From: Mactra quadrangularis
Lineage: Eukaryota > Mollusca > Bivalvia > Venerida > Mactridae
Direction of reading: 5' to 3'
Length of the DNA: 64,000 bases
Assembly (NCBI GenBank): GCA_025267735.1
Contig: CM046297.1
Location: 27,616,011 to 27,680,010, forward strand
Shown: positions 34,321 through 46,130 of the stretch, piece by piece
Position numbering within the stretch: the first letter of the stretch is position 1
Layout: each line of letters starts with the position of its first letter
Made by a program: the position numbers and the translations under genes
Notes under the pieces: generated by a model
What the model was told of the DNA's origin: nothing
Seen by the model: the letters and a program-made list of their open reading frames with translations, nothing else
Database searches by the model: none

Positions 34321-34321
34321 G

Positions 34322-34588
34322 TTAGTTGGTTTGTTGGGTTTAACGCCGTAGCAACACATTTTATAGGTCATATAACGGCGGTCACTCAACCTACTCACTC
34401 CTGCTGGAAAGGCTAAATCTCTGGATTTAGCTGTTAACCAACTACTAAGCGCAAACTTTCGTCAGTGACTGACAACTGCCCTACATTGGTAGGAGGGAGA
34501 ATGGCCGTAGAAATAATTTCATTATCTAGCTCCACGAAAGTATGCCCCGCCCGGGAATCGAACCCACGACCCCTCGATCAGTAGACTG
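34322..34588 (-). mobile_element. SINE family A, 5' truncated (A3)
   Basis: On the minus strand it starts within the tRNA head after box A (AGTCTACTGATCGAGGGGTC), keeps box B (GGTTCGATTCC), and runs through the full body to GGCGTTAAACCCAACAAACC. Box A is missing, so it cannot be transcribed by its own pol III promoter. No clear target duplication. Confidence 0.82.
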
Positions 34589-34589
34589 A

Positions 34590-35530
34590 ATTTGTAGGCT
34601 AGAAAATAGTACATGTATATCACTTCCCACAAGCTAATTTTGAGCTCTGTCATAAGCACGAGCTATGTACATGTGTCAAACGTCTATGGTGTCGTGACTA
34701 AGTTTAAATGGTTGTATACTAAAACGCTTATTAAAACTATCAAAGTTATTTTGTTGCAAATCACTACATGAAACAACTTCTTAACGTTTATTATACAATC
34801 AAATACTTAACAAAGAGGAAACTACAAATATTTTGTCAGATTACCTTACTTTCAAGCGTTTTGGTACTAGCTATAAGGAATCTTGTTAATAAAGCACATT
34901 CTCAAAGACCAGACGATTCTAACGAGGTCATTAAGGACAAATTCTGTTTCACACACGTGTACATTAGGCACGCCACATAACTTAGATTAGATTCCATTCT
35001 CATCGTAATGAAATCTGCAACTCTGTTAGGTAACTATTGTAATTGTTTACATGGGCGTATGTAGATAACAATCCTCATGTCAAGTGATCCTCCAAAATAT
35101 GAAGAAAACAATACATTTATGCACTTTGCTCTAAACGTAATGTAGATTAATTAGACGTATTCAGTAGCCAGGGCCCCTTGTCAAAAGATAAACGCTTGGA
35201 AACCCGTTAAGAAAACATATGTAACTGACCTGTTGCTTGTCTCTAAGTTTGTCTATGTGTTTTACTTGTGCGGAAGTTAATGCCGACCTTATGACGGTTT
35301 TTACATTTAACGTTCCTTTATGTTGTTTTGAAGGGTGTCTAGAGCATCTATCGCTTTTCGACGGTTTTCAGCCCCTGTGGAGTGTTAAAAGGGGTACGGA
35401 GTTCATATTGGTTGTTTAAAATAATGTTTGTATTCCATAGCCTTGTTTCCGTCTATATGCGCGGTCCTTATGCATTGCGTTGTTTTCAAATTGGCTCGTC
35501 GTCACCGCCAATGTTACCGATAATATGTGC
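34590..35530. other. No recognised gene
   Basis: Open frames at 34768, 35237 and 35382 are short and without motifs; the last runs into the hAT-like MITE. Treated as chance. Confidence 0.35.
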
Positions 35531-35531
35531 C

Positions 35532-35945
35532 GTATTGTCCAATCTGCGTAAACAGATATCATGTAGAGCGTTGTCGTACAGGATCTCTAATGTTCGCATA
35601 GAGGGTCACGTCGAGATGACATTTATGTCGACTAATCAATGCGTAGCTTTTATCTAGACGAAACACTATTAATAGCATTTTGATTTCGTCATTACTATTT
35701 TTAGACCAAGGTTTGCAAGCTTATTTGACAGCGGTATTATTCATAGTCTGCGATTGGACGGCTCATTTCAAATTGCGTGACGTAGACGATGTAAACAAGT
35801 TACTCAACATAACGATTTCGTCATGAATATTATAATGAGATAAGGTCACCTGTACGTGACCTTCGTAAGAAAACGGCACGATCTAAATTAGCGAGTTGGC
35901 GAGCGGAAAATCTAAGATCAGGTTTTAATCAGATTGCGTATTGCC
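35532..35945 (+). mobile_element. hAT-like MITE family H, copy 2, with TSDs
   Basis: Element 35540-35937 (398 bp), starting CAATCTGCGTAAAC and ending TAATCAGATTGC. Flanks GTATTGTC (35532-35539) and GTATTGCC (35938-35945) agree at 7 of 8 bases, the best-preserved 8-bp duplications in the family. The interior is collinear with copy 1 at 7288. Confidence 0.85.
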
Positions 35946-36507
35946 GTATCCATTGCTTGTTTTCGAGAGTGCCTGTAATTCCAGTAAGGACTCTTGCTCT
36001 CTGGTGTCTTAGATTTACTTTTAATTCCTTATAGTTAATTAAATCATGTTTTGGCATAGGAGAAGCTAGATTGCACCACAGATAGAGAGATAGTTGTTAC
36101 ATCGATTTGATAAAAAACCTTGATTCCCAACAAGTGTCAAAATAGCTAATTTGTGGAGTTACCTGTCTGGGTCGGTGTAAAAACTGACAAATATATCTAA
36201 AATAACTTGACGGTGGTGTCCAAAAATATGAATAACATTGTCTGTGATAATCATTATTTTATGAAATAGCTTCATATCTAAGCATTTTTAGGTTTTTTTT
36301 CTAATAAATATTTCATACAATACAGAGCTATGCGAACATCTACGGAAGCCAGGTCGAGACACCAAGGAAGTGAAATGTGAAAAAACACTTGAGATAGAAA
36401 AATTGAACTAAAATTAAAATTTATTAATAATAAACTATTTTTCAATTGTGTCAAATCGTGTAATTTATAAATTTGTAATGGCCATTCATTTCGAATTTTT
36501 CAAACAA

Positions 36508-36560
36508 ACAAAATCAAACCTATGACCCCCTCGACCAGTAGACTATTGCTATATGTGCGG
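36508..36560 (-). repeat. SINE family A head fragment
   Basis: On the minus strand: AGTCTACTGGTCGAGGGGGT, then CATAGGTTTGATT. This is a decayed copy of the box B side of the family A head (AGTCTACTGATCGAGGGGTC, GTGGGTTCGATTC). Confidence 0.45.
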
Positions 36561-36570
36561 CTTTTTTAAT

Positions 36571-36584
36571 ACATCCCGGGATGT
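36571..36584. repeat. 14-bp perfect palindrome
   Basis: ACATCCCGGGATGT. A related CCCCGGGAGATGT lies at 36650-36662, suggesting the two edges of a small GC-rich insertion of about 90 bp. Confidence 0.6.
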
Positions 36585-36724
36585 AGACTCCGTACCAAGT
36601 CCCCAATCCCCGGGACCCAAGTTCCCATCACAAGGACCTAGTTAACCGACCCCGGGAGATGTTAAAAAGAATACAAAGTGTTAAAATTATTTGAATATAC
36701 AAATGTACGAGCATATATTCATTT

Positions 36725-36792
36725 TGACGCGGTCAGGGATCTAACCCCCAACTTGAAGAAGACGCTCTACCAAAAGGCTGCCAGGACGGTTA
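36725..36792 (-). repeat. tRNA-like SINE head remnant (family E)
   Basis: The minus strand reads CCGTCCTGGCAGCCTTTTGG, TAGAGCGTCTTCTTCAAGTT, GGGGGTTAGATCCCTGACCG. Acceptor-like ends and a box B (GGTTAGATCCC) are visible and box A is weak. No matching body was found. Confidence 0.45.
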
Positions 36793-38229
36793 GAGCGTGA
36801 CAATCACATCAAATCTCGACGGCTTAAGATCTAAATGCAAGACAAATCAGATAGTATTGTAGTAGCGTACTTAAGGCCTAATCGTAATCAAATTGCCCAG
36901 AGGCTTGACTATATACATCCTATCAGATTGTTGAATGCATCTACATGTTGAGTCTAGACATGACTGATGTATGTGAAATTATTTCATCAGTCATTCGAAC
37001 TTCTATCTCGCTTAATTATCTAATTTGACGTGTTGTGTTGTATTCAGGTTTTACATAATCGCTGTCAGCCATCATTAGTTGTATGTTTTTTTCTCCTGAT
37101 AGTTTCTGTTGTTTTTCTATTATTTTTGTTGATGTTTTTTCTGATATGAGCGTACGTCGTCGGCTTACTTCAGTTATGTCTTTCCTTGAATGATTTATGA
37201 TTTACCCTGTCTGATAAGAAAACTCTTCCACGTGTAATTTCAAAATTTGTTTGATAAGTTAAACTGTTGGACATCGGTTTTTAGAGTTTTAATACCCGGA
37301 CGGGGTACAAAATAGGCGAATTTGATCCCTGTGAATTATGACAATAAAAATTACTTACTTTAGTGTTTTTTTTTAATTCCATTGAGCTTTTGACGATTCT
37401 AAGGACGTTTTCATCCAGGTTGTATTGCGGTAGCATTCATGTACAAGATAGGGTTTTATTGACATTGGAAATTGGATCTTGCGTTGGAAATTCATGTCTT
37501 ACTTTTGAAAGGTACCACAACAATGTCGCGGACGATAAAATTCGGTCATGCGCAGTCAGATTCAGAGCAATGACGTGTTGTTATGACGCGCACCTACGTG
37601 TAAAAATAGTCCCCTGGCTAACAATATCAAACCGTTTTAAACTGACTTGTTTTCAACTCACAATACATAAATGAGCTATCATTATTAATTCCGCTTAATA
37701 ATTTTGCCCGGTTCAATCCATTTCCTATCAGCGCTTTAATTCATATTAGGGACTTACCAGTCAAATCGTCTATCATAATGTAGAACATAAGTTCAAATTC
37801 TGAACTCATTCGTCATTAACTTCCTTTTTGAAAGTAAAGATTACTTTATCCAAATTCTAGATCTCAGTGCACTTCACAAATGTGCACCATCTGGGAACAA
37901 GATTTTTGTGCTGAGTAAGCTTCATTTTTGGTAACATAGCGTGCAGTCAGCACATGATCTAATCAAGGCAGTCGTACAAACCACTAACCGCAAACTACTC
38001 AAACTATTAACTAAATGGTAATCCCTTCCTAGATGTAACAGCGATTTCATCACATCTACTGTAGTTCAGTCACTACAAAGTTTTCGAGCCCATTGCTGCG
38101 AATGCTGGGATAAAAAATATCAACAATAAAAAATGTAGTCTCCGTTTGAAGGTAAAAATTGAGCACTGCTTGAATACTATTTATGGATATTATGAACATG
38201 GTAATCAAATAATACGGAATTAATGGCCG
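36793..38229. other. No recognised gene
   Basis: A 103-codon open frame at 37363-37674 overlaps a mildly CpG-bearing stretch (37525-37600, with CATGCGCAG and GACGCGC) but has no recognisable domain. A promoter cannot be argued from this alone. Confidence 0.35.
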
Positions 38230-38618
38230 AACTCCATGCAATCTGATTAAAACCCGATCTAAAATTTTCCGCTCGCCTACTTAGTAATTTAGATCTGGCC
38301 GTTTTTAAACGAGGGTCAAGTTTAGGTGACGACATTGTTATGATTAGTAACTTGTTTACATCTTCTACGTCACGCAATTTGAATCGAGCCGTCCAATCGC
38401 AGACTAAGAATAATATCGCTGTTAAATTAGTCCGGAAACCTTGGTCTTAAAATAGAAATTACGTAATCAAAGTGTTATAAATAGTGTTTCGTTTAGATGA
38501 AAGCTTTGCATTGATTGGTCGACATAAAGGTTATCTCGACGTGACCCTCCATTAAGATCTTAGAGATCCTGTACGACAACGCTCTACAGAATATCTGTTT
38601 ACGGAGATTGAACTCCTT
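38230..38618 (-). mobile_element. hAT-like MITE family H, copy 3, with TSDs
   Basis: Element 38238-38610, inverted relative to copies 1 and 2. Its plus-strand left end reads GCAATCTGATTAAAACCCGA and its right end TTTACGGAGATTG. Flanks AACTCCAT (38230-38237) and AACTCCTT (38611-38618) agree at 7 of 8 bases. The 76-codon minus-strand open frame partly inside it is a repeat by-product. Confidence 0.85.
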
Positions 38619-40570
38619 GAAGATATGCAGGTCCCCCTCGGACAAAAATAGCATGAATTTGCGATAACCAAAATGGTTTTTGTAACTGAGCTTTACTGAA
38701 CAGTATTCAACGGGTGGTCCCACTTATGTATAAATATCTGAATTACCTAATATCTCATATAAACGTCCATCATAAAATTTAATAGGCTCAATGTGGTTAA
38801 AATATTTTAATTTACCGATTTTTTTCCTCCGATTGAATTTCACAAAAATTGTTCATAACTCAAACATATTTTCAAATCAAACAAAACCACCACTGTTCGC
38901 GGCTTCCCTTTGATGAGCAAAATGTGCGTTCATGCAAAAAAATAATACCTATACCGACTTTCCAAATCACAAGCATGCCTTTGATTTAAAACTGGAGTAT
39001 GTGATACCAAGCAAAAAACAACGCACTCTCTTTAAAGTCCGGGCAAAAAACACAACATTTGTCTGTCTGAAACCTGTAATATTATCAATTTACTGCTCTT
39101 AATATAATTTTCCCGTGAAATATGAAATTTCATACTTTTTAATTTACATTTGCATTACACAATAAAATATAGAATTCAAAATTTAATGTATAGATATTAT
39201 TGTGTTGTAATTCATTTATTGTGAACGCCCCTCAACAACTTGAAGTAATTGATAATTTTTATTTTTTGCATGCCTTGTTAAGTTTTTTTTGTAATTACTT
39301 GCGTGATTTCACGCTAAAACGCTAGCGACTCAACTGTCGCAAGATCAATTTAATTTGTCGTAAGTATGTAAGTTTACACATCTGTTTACTTATGGCATGA
39401 AATCTGCCATGCGACTGCTTATGATATGGGGTTGACTCTCTAGAAACATACGATTGGTCAATATACGAACTAAGCTTGGTTTTACTAAACTTCTAAATTT
39501 AATCATTTTAGTATTTTTGACACTTAAACCTTAACACATATCGACACCACATCACACTTAAGACAGTTAAAGACAAAGAAACAAAGATTAAAGTAAAAGT
39601 GATTGTATTTTATAATCAAAGGTTTCATGCTGATGCATGGCCATCGACTTTATATCTATTACCCCTGGCCATTAGGCTACTGATAAGCATTGTGTTTATT
39701 TGTCTATACTTCCGTTGGGGGTATTTTATGTTTGTCGAATTTAAAACGCATATTCAGTGCACGTTCGTCGCACAATAGGGTACGTCAGCATCTTAAGGTG
39801 CATGTCAAACAAACAAATGCGAAATTTCAATGCAGAATAATTTAATTTCAAAAGCAATACATTTATCTAATATAAGAAATACTTGCGAAATTTTCAAAAC
39901 CTATTTTCATAGAATTTAATGTCATATTCCCGACATGGTTTGTTTACTGACAGCAAAAATGTTCAAACATTTTTTTGCCAAGATTAATTATTATTCCAGG
40001 TGACAGAATCAAAATAAAATGTCTTCAGATTTATGACAGAATAAACATACATCTTGCAAAGTAGGTAAACACGAACAGTCGTTTTTGTTGGTCGCCAAAG
40101 AAGTTCGCATTCAAAACGATATCCCAATAAATATCAAATGATTCTAATTATGCAAACGTTTTCAATATTCATGCCTTCCAGACTAGAAAGGTCTATATCT
40201 TAATTAAATCGTCAGACCCTAGACTGTCAAGTCTACTTACAAATTTTATCTCTAAAACCGTCAAAATTCCGGGTTACAGTCTGCGTTAGTTGCCTTGTCA
40301 AAATAAAATTCAATCTGACTGAAATACCGCCTTTCAGTTTGTCTACGGTGCAATCGTTGAAAAACTACTTTTTTGCACCAAATTTGCATAATTTTATTCC
40401 CTTTTTATCGCAATTTACGATGAAGTCATGGATAATATTTTACGTCTTAATTACCCTTATCTAAATACTTGTTCATGCTAGCGGAGACATAATTGTACAT
40501 CCTTTGTCATTTGTGATATGATTTACAATATATGCATTTCAATTGCCAAGTCATGCATTCACAATGGTTG
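38619..40570. other. No gene; faint repeat at 39603-39780
   Basis: The 39603-39780 part shares TATTACCCCT..CCAT..GGCTAC wording with 24895-25060. Otherwise AT-rich with nothing recognisable. Confidence 0.35.
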
Positions 40571-40573
40571 GAA

Positions 40574-40683
40574 AACATTTCTTAGCAATTTTTTTTCTAT
40601 TGCAAAAACACACCAGGGCTTTTACAATTGTTAAACATTCCCAAGCAACGCTTCTGTTCTTTTGCAAAAACATACCAGGGTAG
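40574..40683 (+). repeat. Two diverged direct units (about 55-65 bp)
   Basis: Both units carry AAACATT, AGCAA, then TTGCAAAAACA.ACCAGGG. The spacing between the ACCAGGG ends is about 63 bases. Confidence 0.5.
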
Positions 40684-40828
40684 TCTTTCATACTGTTTTG
40701 TATTGCTTTTCAAGAATATGACAAGCAATCTTAATTAGATGTCATTTATAATCGTTTAATATAATATTGCTATGCTATCCGATGTCGTAGCCACAGATAC
40801 GCGACACCTAAGCTTTTGAAAAAAACAT

Positions 40829-40852
40829 CCGCTACACGTTCTAATGTAGCGG
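40829..40852. repeat. 8-bp hairpin next to TIR element
   Basis: CCGCTACA (40829-40836) pairs with TGTAGCGG (40845-40852), six bases before the TIR element's target site. Confidence 0.55.
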
Positions 40853-40855
40853 AGG

Positions 40856-41242
40856 TATAGTCCAACAGAATTAACCCGAGCTTGAACTATCTAATTATAA
40901 TAATTACACACTTAGCCTACATTAAATCGTGAGTGTGTATTCGGTTTTACACGTGTTTATAACAACCGATGTGACAATAATTCAATTTATTAAAAGTGGC
41001 ATGTTATTGTACTTTTGATTTTGGACACATTAGTTTTTTGGAAAACAAGTAAGTCCGCAATATTACGGCACAGTTTCAAATTATTTATTCTTATGAAAAC
41101 AATATTAATTGTCAGAACGTATATTATGCCGAAAGCTTCCGATAAAGCGCGATTACAAACAAAGACAAAAATAGACTGTAAATATTGATTTTAATATATT
41201 CTTGCATAAAGGTCAAGCTCATGTTAATTCTGTTGGACTATA
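40856..41242. mobile_element. TA-flanked TIR element (383 bp)
   Basis: The left end begins TAGTCCAACAGAATTAAC and then CCGAGCTTGA. The right end is its reverse complement except for two bases in the middle. The element spans 40858-41240 and is flanked by TA at 40856-40857 and 41241-41242. About 28 bp of TIR with a TA target fits the Tc1/mariner type. No transposase; non-autonomous. Confidence 0.8.
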
Positions 41243-41283
41243 TCACTCAAAACTTTGTACTCCTTTGCCACCAAGCTAGCTTT

Positions 41284-41333
41284 TAGTTGTGACATGGTAG
41301 AGTGTCCGCTTACGACTCTTTAGGTCGTGAGTA
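41284..41333 (+). repeat. tRNA-like fragment abutting repeat G
   Basis: GACATGGTAGAGTGTCCGCT, TACGACTCTTTAGGTCGTGA resembles an anticodon and variable region of a tRNA head. It ends where repeat G copy 2 begins; copy 1 lacks it. Confidence 0.35.
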
Positions 41334-41660
41334 ATGCCTCAGTCTCATAAAATCGTGGCTTGTTGCGGACCCGTACGTGCAGACAGCCGTAGGCCGTGGG
41401 AAGCCTTGCGTATTAAGATGACGGTAGGCACATGGCACAAAACGACACACCCGAACGAAACCGTAGCTGGAAGATATGCAAGTTTAATCCATATTCGGTC
41501 AATATTTTGTTCACGATTTTACTTTGAAACTGATACGTGTAATTACAGCTCATCTCACGGACTCTGCTAAAAATGTAACAGTCCGTACGGGTACGCAATA
41601 GTTCGTACGAGTCCTTGCGGAGCTTGATCGCAATGCGCCCGTACGGCGCCCTCACGGCTA
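41334..41660. repeat. GC-richer dispersed repeat G, copy 2
   Basis: Collinear with 12707-13029 (same orientation), sharing CATAAAATCGTGGCTTGT, CGATTTTACTTTGAAACTGA, CAGTCCGTACGGGTACGCAA and TCCTTGCGGAGCTTGATCGC. The minus-strand open frame (41676 to 41413) matches that of copy 1 without indels, but with a substitution pattern that looks neutral. Confidence 0.7.
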
Positions 41661-42700
41661 TTTTTATGTTTAGCATTAGGTCACAGTTCGAACCATATGA
41701 TTAAACTGGCTTACACTCATCCAAAAACTGTGAATGTTCTGATCGATAGGATTATGTCACTGTTTTATCCTTTTGTTAAGACTGCCATCTTGGATTGCTA
41801 TTCACACAGTGTTTCATGATATTTAGGCCGAGTGCTGTGTGAGAGTGACTAAGTGAATCAGTTAGCGGTTGGTGTTTTGGGTTTGTTTGAATGTCAATGT
41901 GTTGTTACGTGACAGAATATTCTATACATACTCTTTGCTTGAAATATGTAACAAGATGCATTTTTTCCCATTTGAAACGAAAAGTAGAATCGTTTCTGTA
42001 CTGTTTCCCCAGATTTCGTAAACTAATAGTGTCTCGAAAATTGTCAAGTCGACAGTACATAAAATGTAGTTTTGTCCTTTATGGAAGCAGACTTTAACCG
42101 CATTTCAAAGCTAGAGCTTTTAACTTTTAACAAGACTGCTGTTCACAATTATGATATAAAAATGATATAATTTATTAATGACGTAAACCTATGTAATGAG
42201 TTTTATTGCCATAATTTATCACCTCACTGTCGCCACCCTTGCTGTATAGAAGGTTTGTTTGGGTTGATTTATAGATTCTAACATGATACATTTAATATAA
42301 TTGGCTGACTATGATATTATGAGAAAATAAACATGATTTACTGGTTTTAAAAATATTTTTCAAAAATGTCATGATATACTTTGAAATCACTGAGCGTGCA
42401 CTTATTTTATGGTAGACGTTTATTGACTGACTTATGGTTTTTGTTGCTATTTACAGCAAAGTACAAATATATAGTTAGTTCAGATTGTCTTGAGCCTGAG
42501 AACATTTTATATGATCATTTCACCATTTCTGTATTATTGTCCCGTAAGACAAACCACCCCTTGAAGGAAACATCTCATTTTTAAAGCTTTACCATGATGT
42601 CCTGACAAATAAGTATACTTTGATATTTAAAAGTTGTAGCGTGTTCATATTGACCTAAAGCAAGTTAACATTAACACTATCACGTATAGCTTGTTCGCAC
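41661..42700. other. No recognised gene
   Basis: AT-rich; the short open frames at 41891 and 42381 have no motif. Confidence 0.35.
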
Positions 42701-42701
42701 T

Positions 42702-43133
42702 AAAAGGTGAAATTAACGATCACATTGAAAGGTGAAACCAACGTTCACATTGAAAGGTGAAACCAACTTTCACATTGAAAGGTGAAACCAGCGATCACAT
42801 TGAAAGGTGAAACCAGCGATCACATTGAAAGGTGAAACCAACGTTCACATTGAAAGGTGAAACCAACTTTCACATTGAAAGGTGAAACCAGCGATCACAT
42901 TGAAAGGTGAAACCAGCGATCACATTGAAAGGTAAAACCAGCGATCACATTGAAAGGTGAAACTAACAATTACATACCAACGTTCACATTGAAAGGTGAA
43001 ACCAGCGATCACATTGAAAGGTGAAACCAGCGATCACATTGAAAGGTGACACCAACGTTCACATTGAAAGGTGAAACCAACGTTCACATTGAAAGGTGAA
43101 ACTAACGATTACATTGAAAGGTGAAAAAAACGA
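42702..43133 (+). repeat. 25-bp minisatellite, about 17 units, with higher-order pattern
   Basis: Unit CACATTGAAAGGTGAAACC plus six bases. The last bases vary in a repeated order (AACGTT, AACTTT, AGCGAT, AGCGAT), so a 100-bp four-unit block is itself repeated. One unit near 42971-42985 is truncated (TACATACCAACGTT), and the last units are more diverged. No coding role is evident. Confidence 0.95.
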
Positions 43134-43244
43134 AATTAATAATATATCTATCTACATGTAAAATGGAATAGTAGTACATTGGTAGGACTTGATCTTAGTA
43201 ATAGAGAGGCAAATCACCGTCAGGGACCCTGCTTTTACCGCTTA

Positions 43245-43355
43245 TATGCGAATGTTCACTTTGCCCAGATGTAAAATGGTTACCTGCGCAGGTGGTATAA
43301 GTTTATTGCGCTAATTTGTTGGGTACCTGCAAGTGTCGTATAAATCTGTTGCACC
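43245..43355 (+). repeat. Possible SINE family C body fragment
   Basis: GTTCACTTTGCCCAGATGTA, then AAATGGTTACCTGCGCAGG, resembles the central part of SINE C2 (57080-57125: TTCACTTCATCCAGTTG, AAATGGGTACCTG, CCTGCGCAAG). No head or tail was found. Confidence 0.4.
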
Positions 43356-45970
43356 ATATTTTTGGTACCACTAAAAAACGGAGTAAAAGACACACCGGAG
43401 AAAGAAAATGCCATTACTTGTTAGAAATGGGCAATCTTCCTCTTGGCGATTGTCTCAGAATATTTTGCGACTTACTTGAACAAACCACACAAGTGTTTTA
43501 ACGTTGAGTCATCGAGAAATTATCTAAGAATCATAGGAATAAAATGTAACAGAATCACGCCTGTTTTCATGAGTCAAGTCATATTAAAATAATAGTCATA
43601 ATAAACTGCATTTAGGACATGCTTAACTGTATCCTTGTTTATTGTCCGTTAACAATTTTTCAAACCTACTTCCGCTACAAAAAAGAAACAACAACCTTTT
43701 ATAGTAAAAATAAAGATTTTTCTCATTATGATAAATTATAGAGATTGTTTTGATCCATTATCAATAATTTGGTTGAATCTGTTGAGTTATCGTGGCACTT
43801 ATACCATGTGACATACCATGTGACATTTTTTTACCATTGTCTTAATAGAACTTACCTTTTCTATGTAAGCTCCAAGACAAAGAGTTCGTTTATGTGTCAT
43901 AAAATGCAATGATTGTAGATATAGATTGCACATTTACGCTACGGCAATGATTTTCAGTCAATTTTATTTTCTTTTTCTTAAAAAAAAAACGTCAATGTAT
44001 TTTTTGCTGGACTCTGGTGTGGTCTAACATTAATATAGTGTGGCCTTACTTTGACGATAATGATATTTAGTTATGTAAAAGAAATGAAGACGTAATATAG
44101 ATGTATCATAAGATGTCTGTGCAACAATTAAATCCTTGTTTTTATACCATTTATTATCAGCCATCTCTTCCAGACTTCACTGTTAGATGTTTATATGAAT
44201 ACTTTATTTTGTTGGTAAACAAGCATATCAAATAATGGCACGAAAACCACTTAAACATTCTTGGTCATAATTTTGTTAGAATAAAACTCTGTTTTATTCA
44301 TTATTGTGCTGTTTAATAGCAGAATTTGTTAGCATTTCTTTGAATGTCTGTCTCGGTCATAGCATGCTTATGTTCTTGTTTTTGTTCTTAGTATTCAGAT
44401 TTTGAAATATTATGCAATTTGAGTGCTATTCAAAGTCGGCGAAACTAGCTTATTTTAGCTCGATTGTGGAACTAGTTGTTAAAACTTAGATTAATCAGCC
44501 TGGAAACCGTCTTTTGCTCTCAGAACTAAGCTAATTTATTTAGGATAAAGTATCTTGCTGAAGAAAACAACGAATAATATTTGGAAAGTTAGTTTTACAA
44601 ACACGAAGCTGGCTGTCCAATGAGTACCAGTTCCACGTCGTAAACTCATGACCACTTCGGATGTTACGGTTTGTATCAATGCAATTTAAAGAGAATATAA
44701 TGATTGGCTACTTGTGAACTTCCGTAGCTAGGCATGGAATCTAGGACCTCCCATTTTGCAATTGTTTTGTTCTGTCACTGCCCCACAACCTCGCATATAA
44801 GTTTCAAACACGTGTTGATGCATTCCTAACTCTGGTTCATGCAATTCTAGACATGGTTGCCGTGTCACTCACTAAATAATTGCCTAAGTGTAGATGTTCC
44901 ACTCAAATTTACATTCTTTTACTGTTTTTACAGCTTAGTGCGAATTAATTTCGCGCATTAAACCGCAGACGACTAACTTAAAACGAAATCGTCGCCGTCA
45001 AGACCCTCGAGTACAAATCGTGGGAAAAGTAAATTTGATTAAAATAAAAAGCATCTAAAAATGCTGAATTTCAGAATTTTCAAATCATTAGTGTTAAATT
45101 CATTAAATTTGATAGCGCAATAATGTAGATTGCAATAAAAAAGAATCGCTGCTAAACATCGTCTTGAATTTAGAACTCCCCCTAAAGATCATGAGAGCGT
45201 GCAATTAATGTCTTGTTCGCGTTAACTGGCAGACAATTCATTCTGCAGAAGAATAAACAGTTATGTATTTTAGAGATATGCGTGCTGTAATTATATTTGA
45301 TGTAAAACTATGCAGAAGTAAATAAAATAAAAATTGTTTATTTTTTGTTATCTGAATCACACATTTGACTTCATGCGAAGTTTAAGCATGTCTTGAACGC
45401 ACTTCATAATTATAAAATCACGCGATCTGTCTCAATCTGTTGCAACTTAGAATTTGAAAGATTATATTTCTTACCATAGCCAAACAGCTTTTCAATTAAT
45501 ATTATATTAATATATCTTGTCAATGCGGTGTCCAAAGTGTGAGGGTTTCTGCCGAAGCAGATTATAGGTTTTATTTTCTTCTATAAAATTTCAGCTTTTT
45601 TTACTATGAACAAATGGAATCCAGGGTTCTATTCTCGAGCGAGACAGTTAGTAATAATGTGTGGTCATAAATTGGTCTACGGTCATGCTTCTACTGCCTC
45701 TGTATCCGAGAAGTTGTCAGTCCATAGCAATGACCTGGCTCAGTTCTAATTATAAGTTTCGACTTAGAAATATTTGTCTGCCCAGCGACAGTTCGCAGGC
45801 GACCATTCTCGTAAAAGATATTATCAAGATTCTAGACTATTATATTGATAACCTCTGGTTACATGAACGAGAATAATAGGCAACTAACTGCAACGATGGG
45901 GATAAAATAATGCCTAAAAACGATGTAAACCCAATGAATCATAGTTACTATCTTTTAATTTCATAACAAT
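43356..45970. other. No recognised gene
   Basis: AT-rich; the open frame at 45661-45876 has no recognised motif. Confidence 0.35.
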
Positions 45971-46040
45971 TTGTACCTGCTGAAGGCCTATGGCCGAAAC
46001 GTTGTTTAAGATGAATAAGTAACAATGTTCTGAAATTTGA
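45971..46040 (+). mobile_element. Penelope-like tail with hammerhead-like core
   Basis: CTGCTGA (45977-45983), an AGGCC-TAT-GGCC stem and GAAACGTTG are followed by AAGATGAATAAGTAACAATG. This is the same order as the two tails at 18858-19049. The core has C where the ribozyme needs the conserved A of CUGANGA, so cleavage is unlikely here. No reverse transcriptase frame is nearby. Confidence 0.45.
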
Positions 46041-46068
46041 CTTCCATTATAATAATTATATCATAGCT

Positions 46069-46130
46069 GTAAAGTCGGTGAACGTGCGTAAGCATGAAAC
46101 TTAGACTATAAAATGCAATTATTATTATTT
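46069..46130 (+). repeat. SINE family C 3' tail
   Basis: GTCGGTGAACGTGCGTAAGC, then ATGAAACTTAGACTATAAAA matches the 3' end of SINE C2 (TCAGTGAACTTGAATCTAAG, CATAAAACTGAGACTATAAA). It ends in an ATT-rich tail (TTATTATTATTT). Confidence 0.55.

Noticed and set aside
37363..37674. 103-codon open frame with a CpG-bearing patch
   Set aside because: No recognisable domain, no neighbouring exon and no promoter evidence beyond isolated words.
42702..43133. CRISPR array
   Set aside because: Units are contiguous 25-bp repeats with no unique spacers, in eukaryotic sequence.
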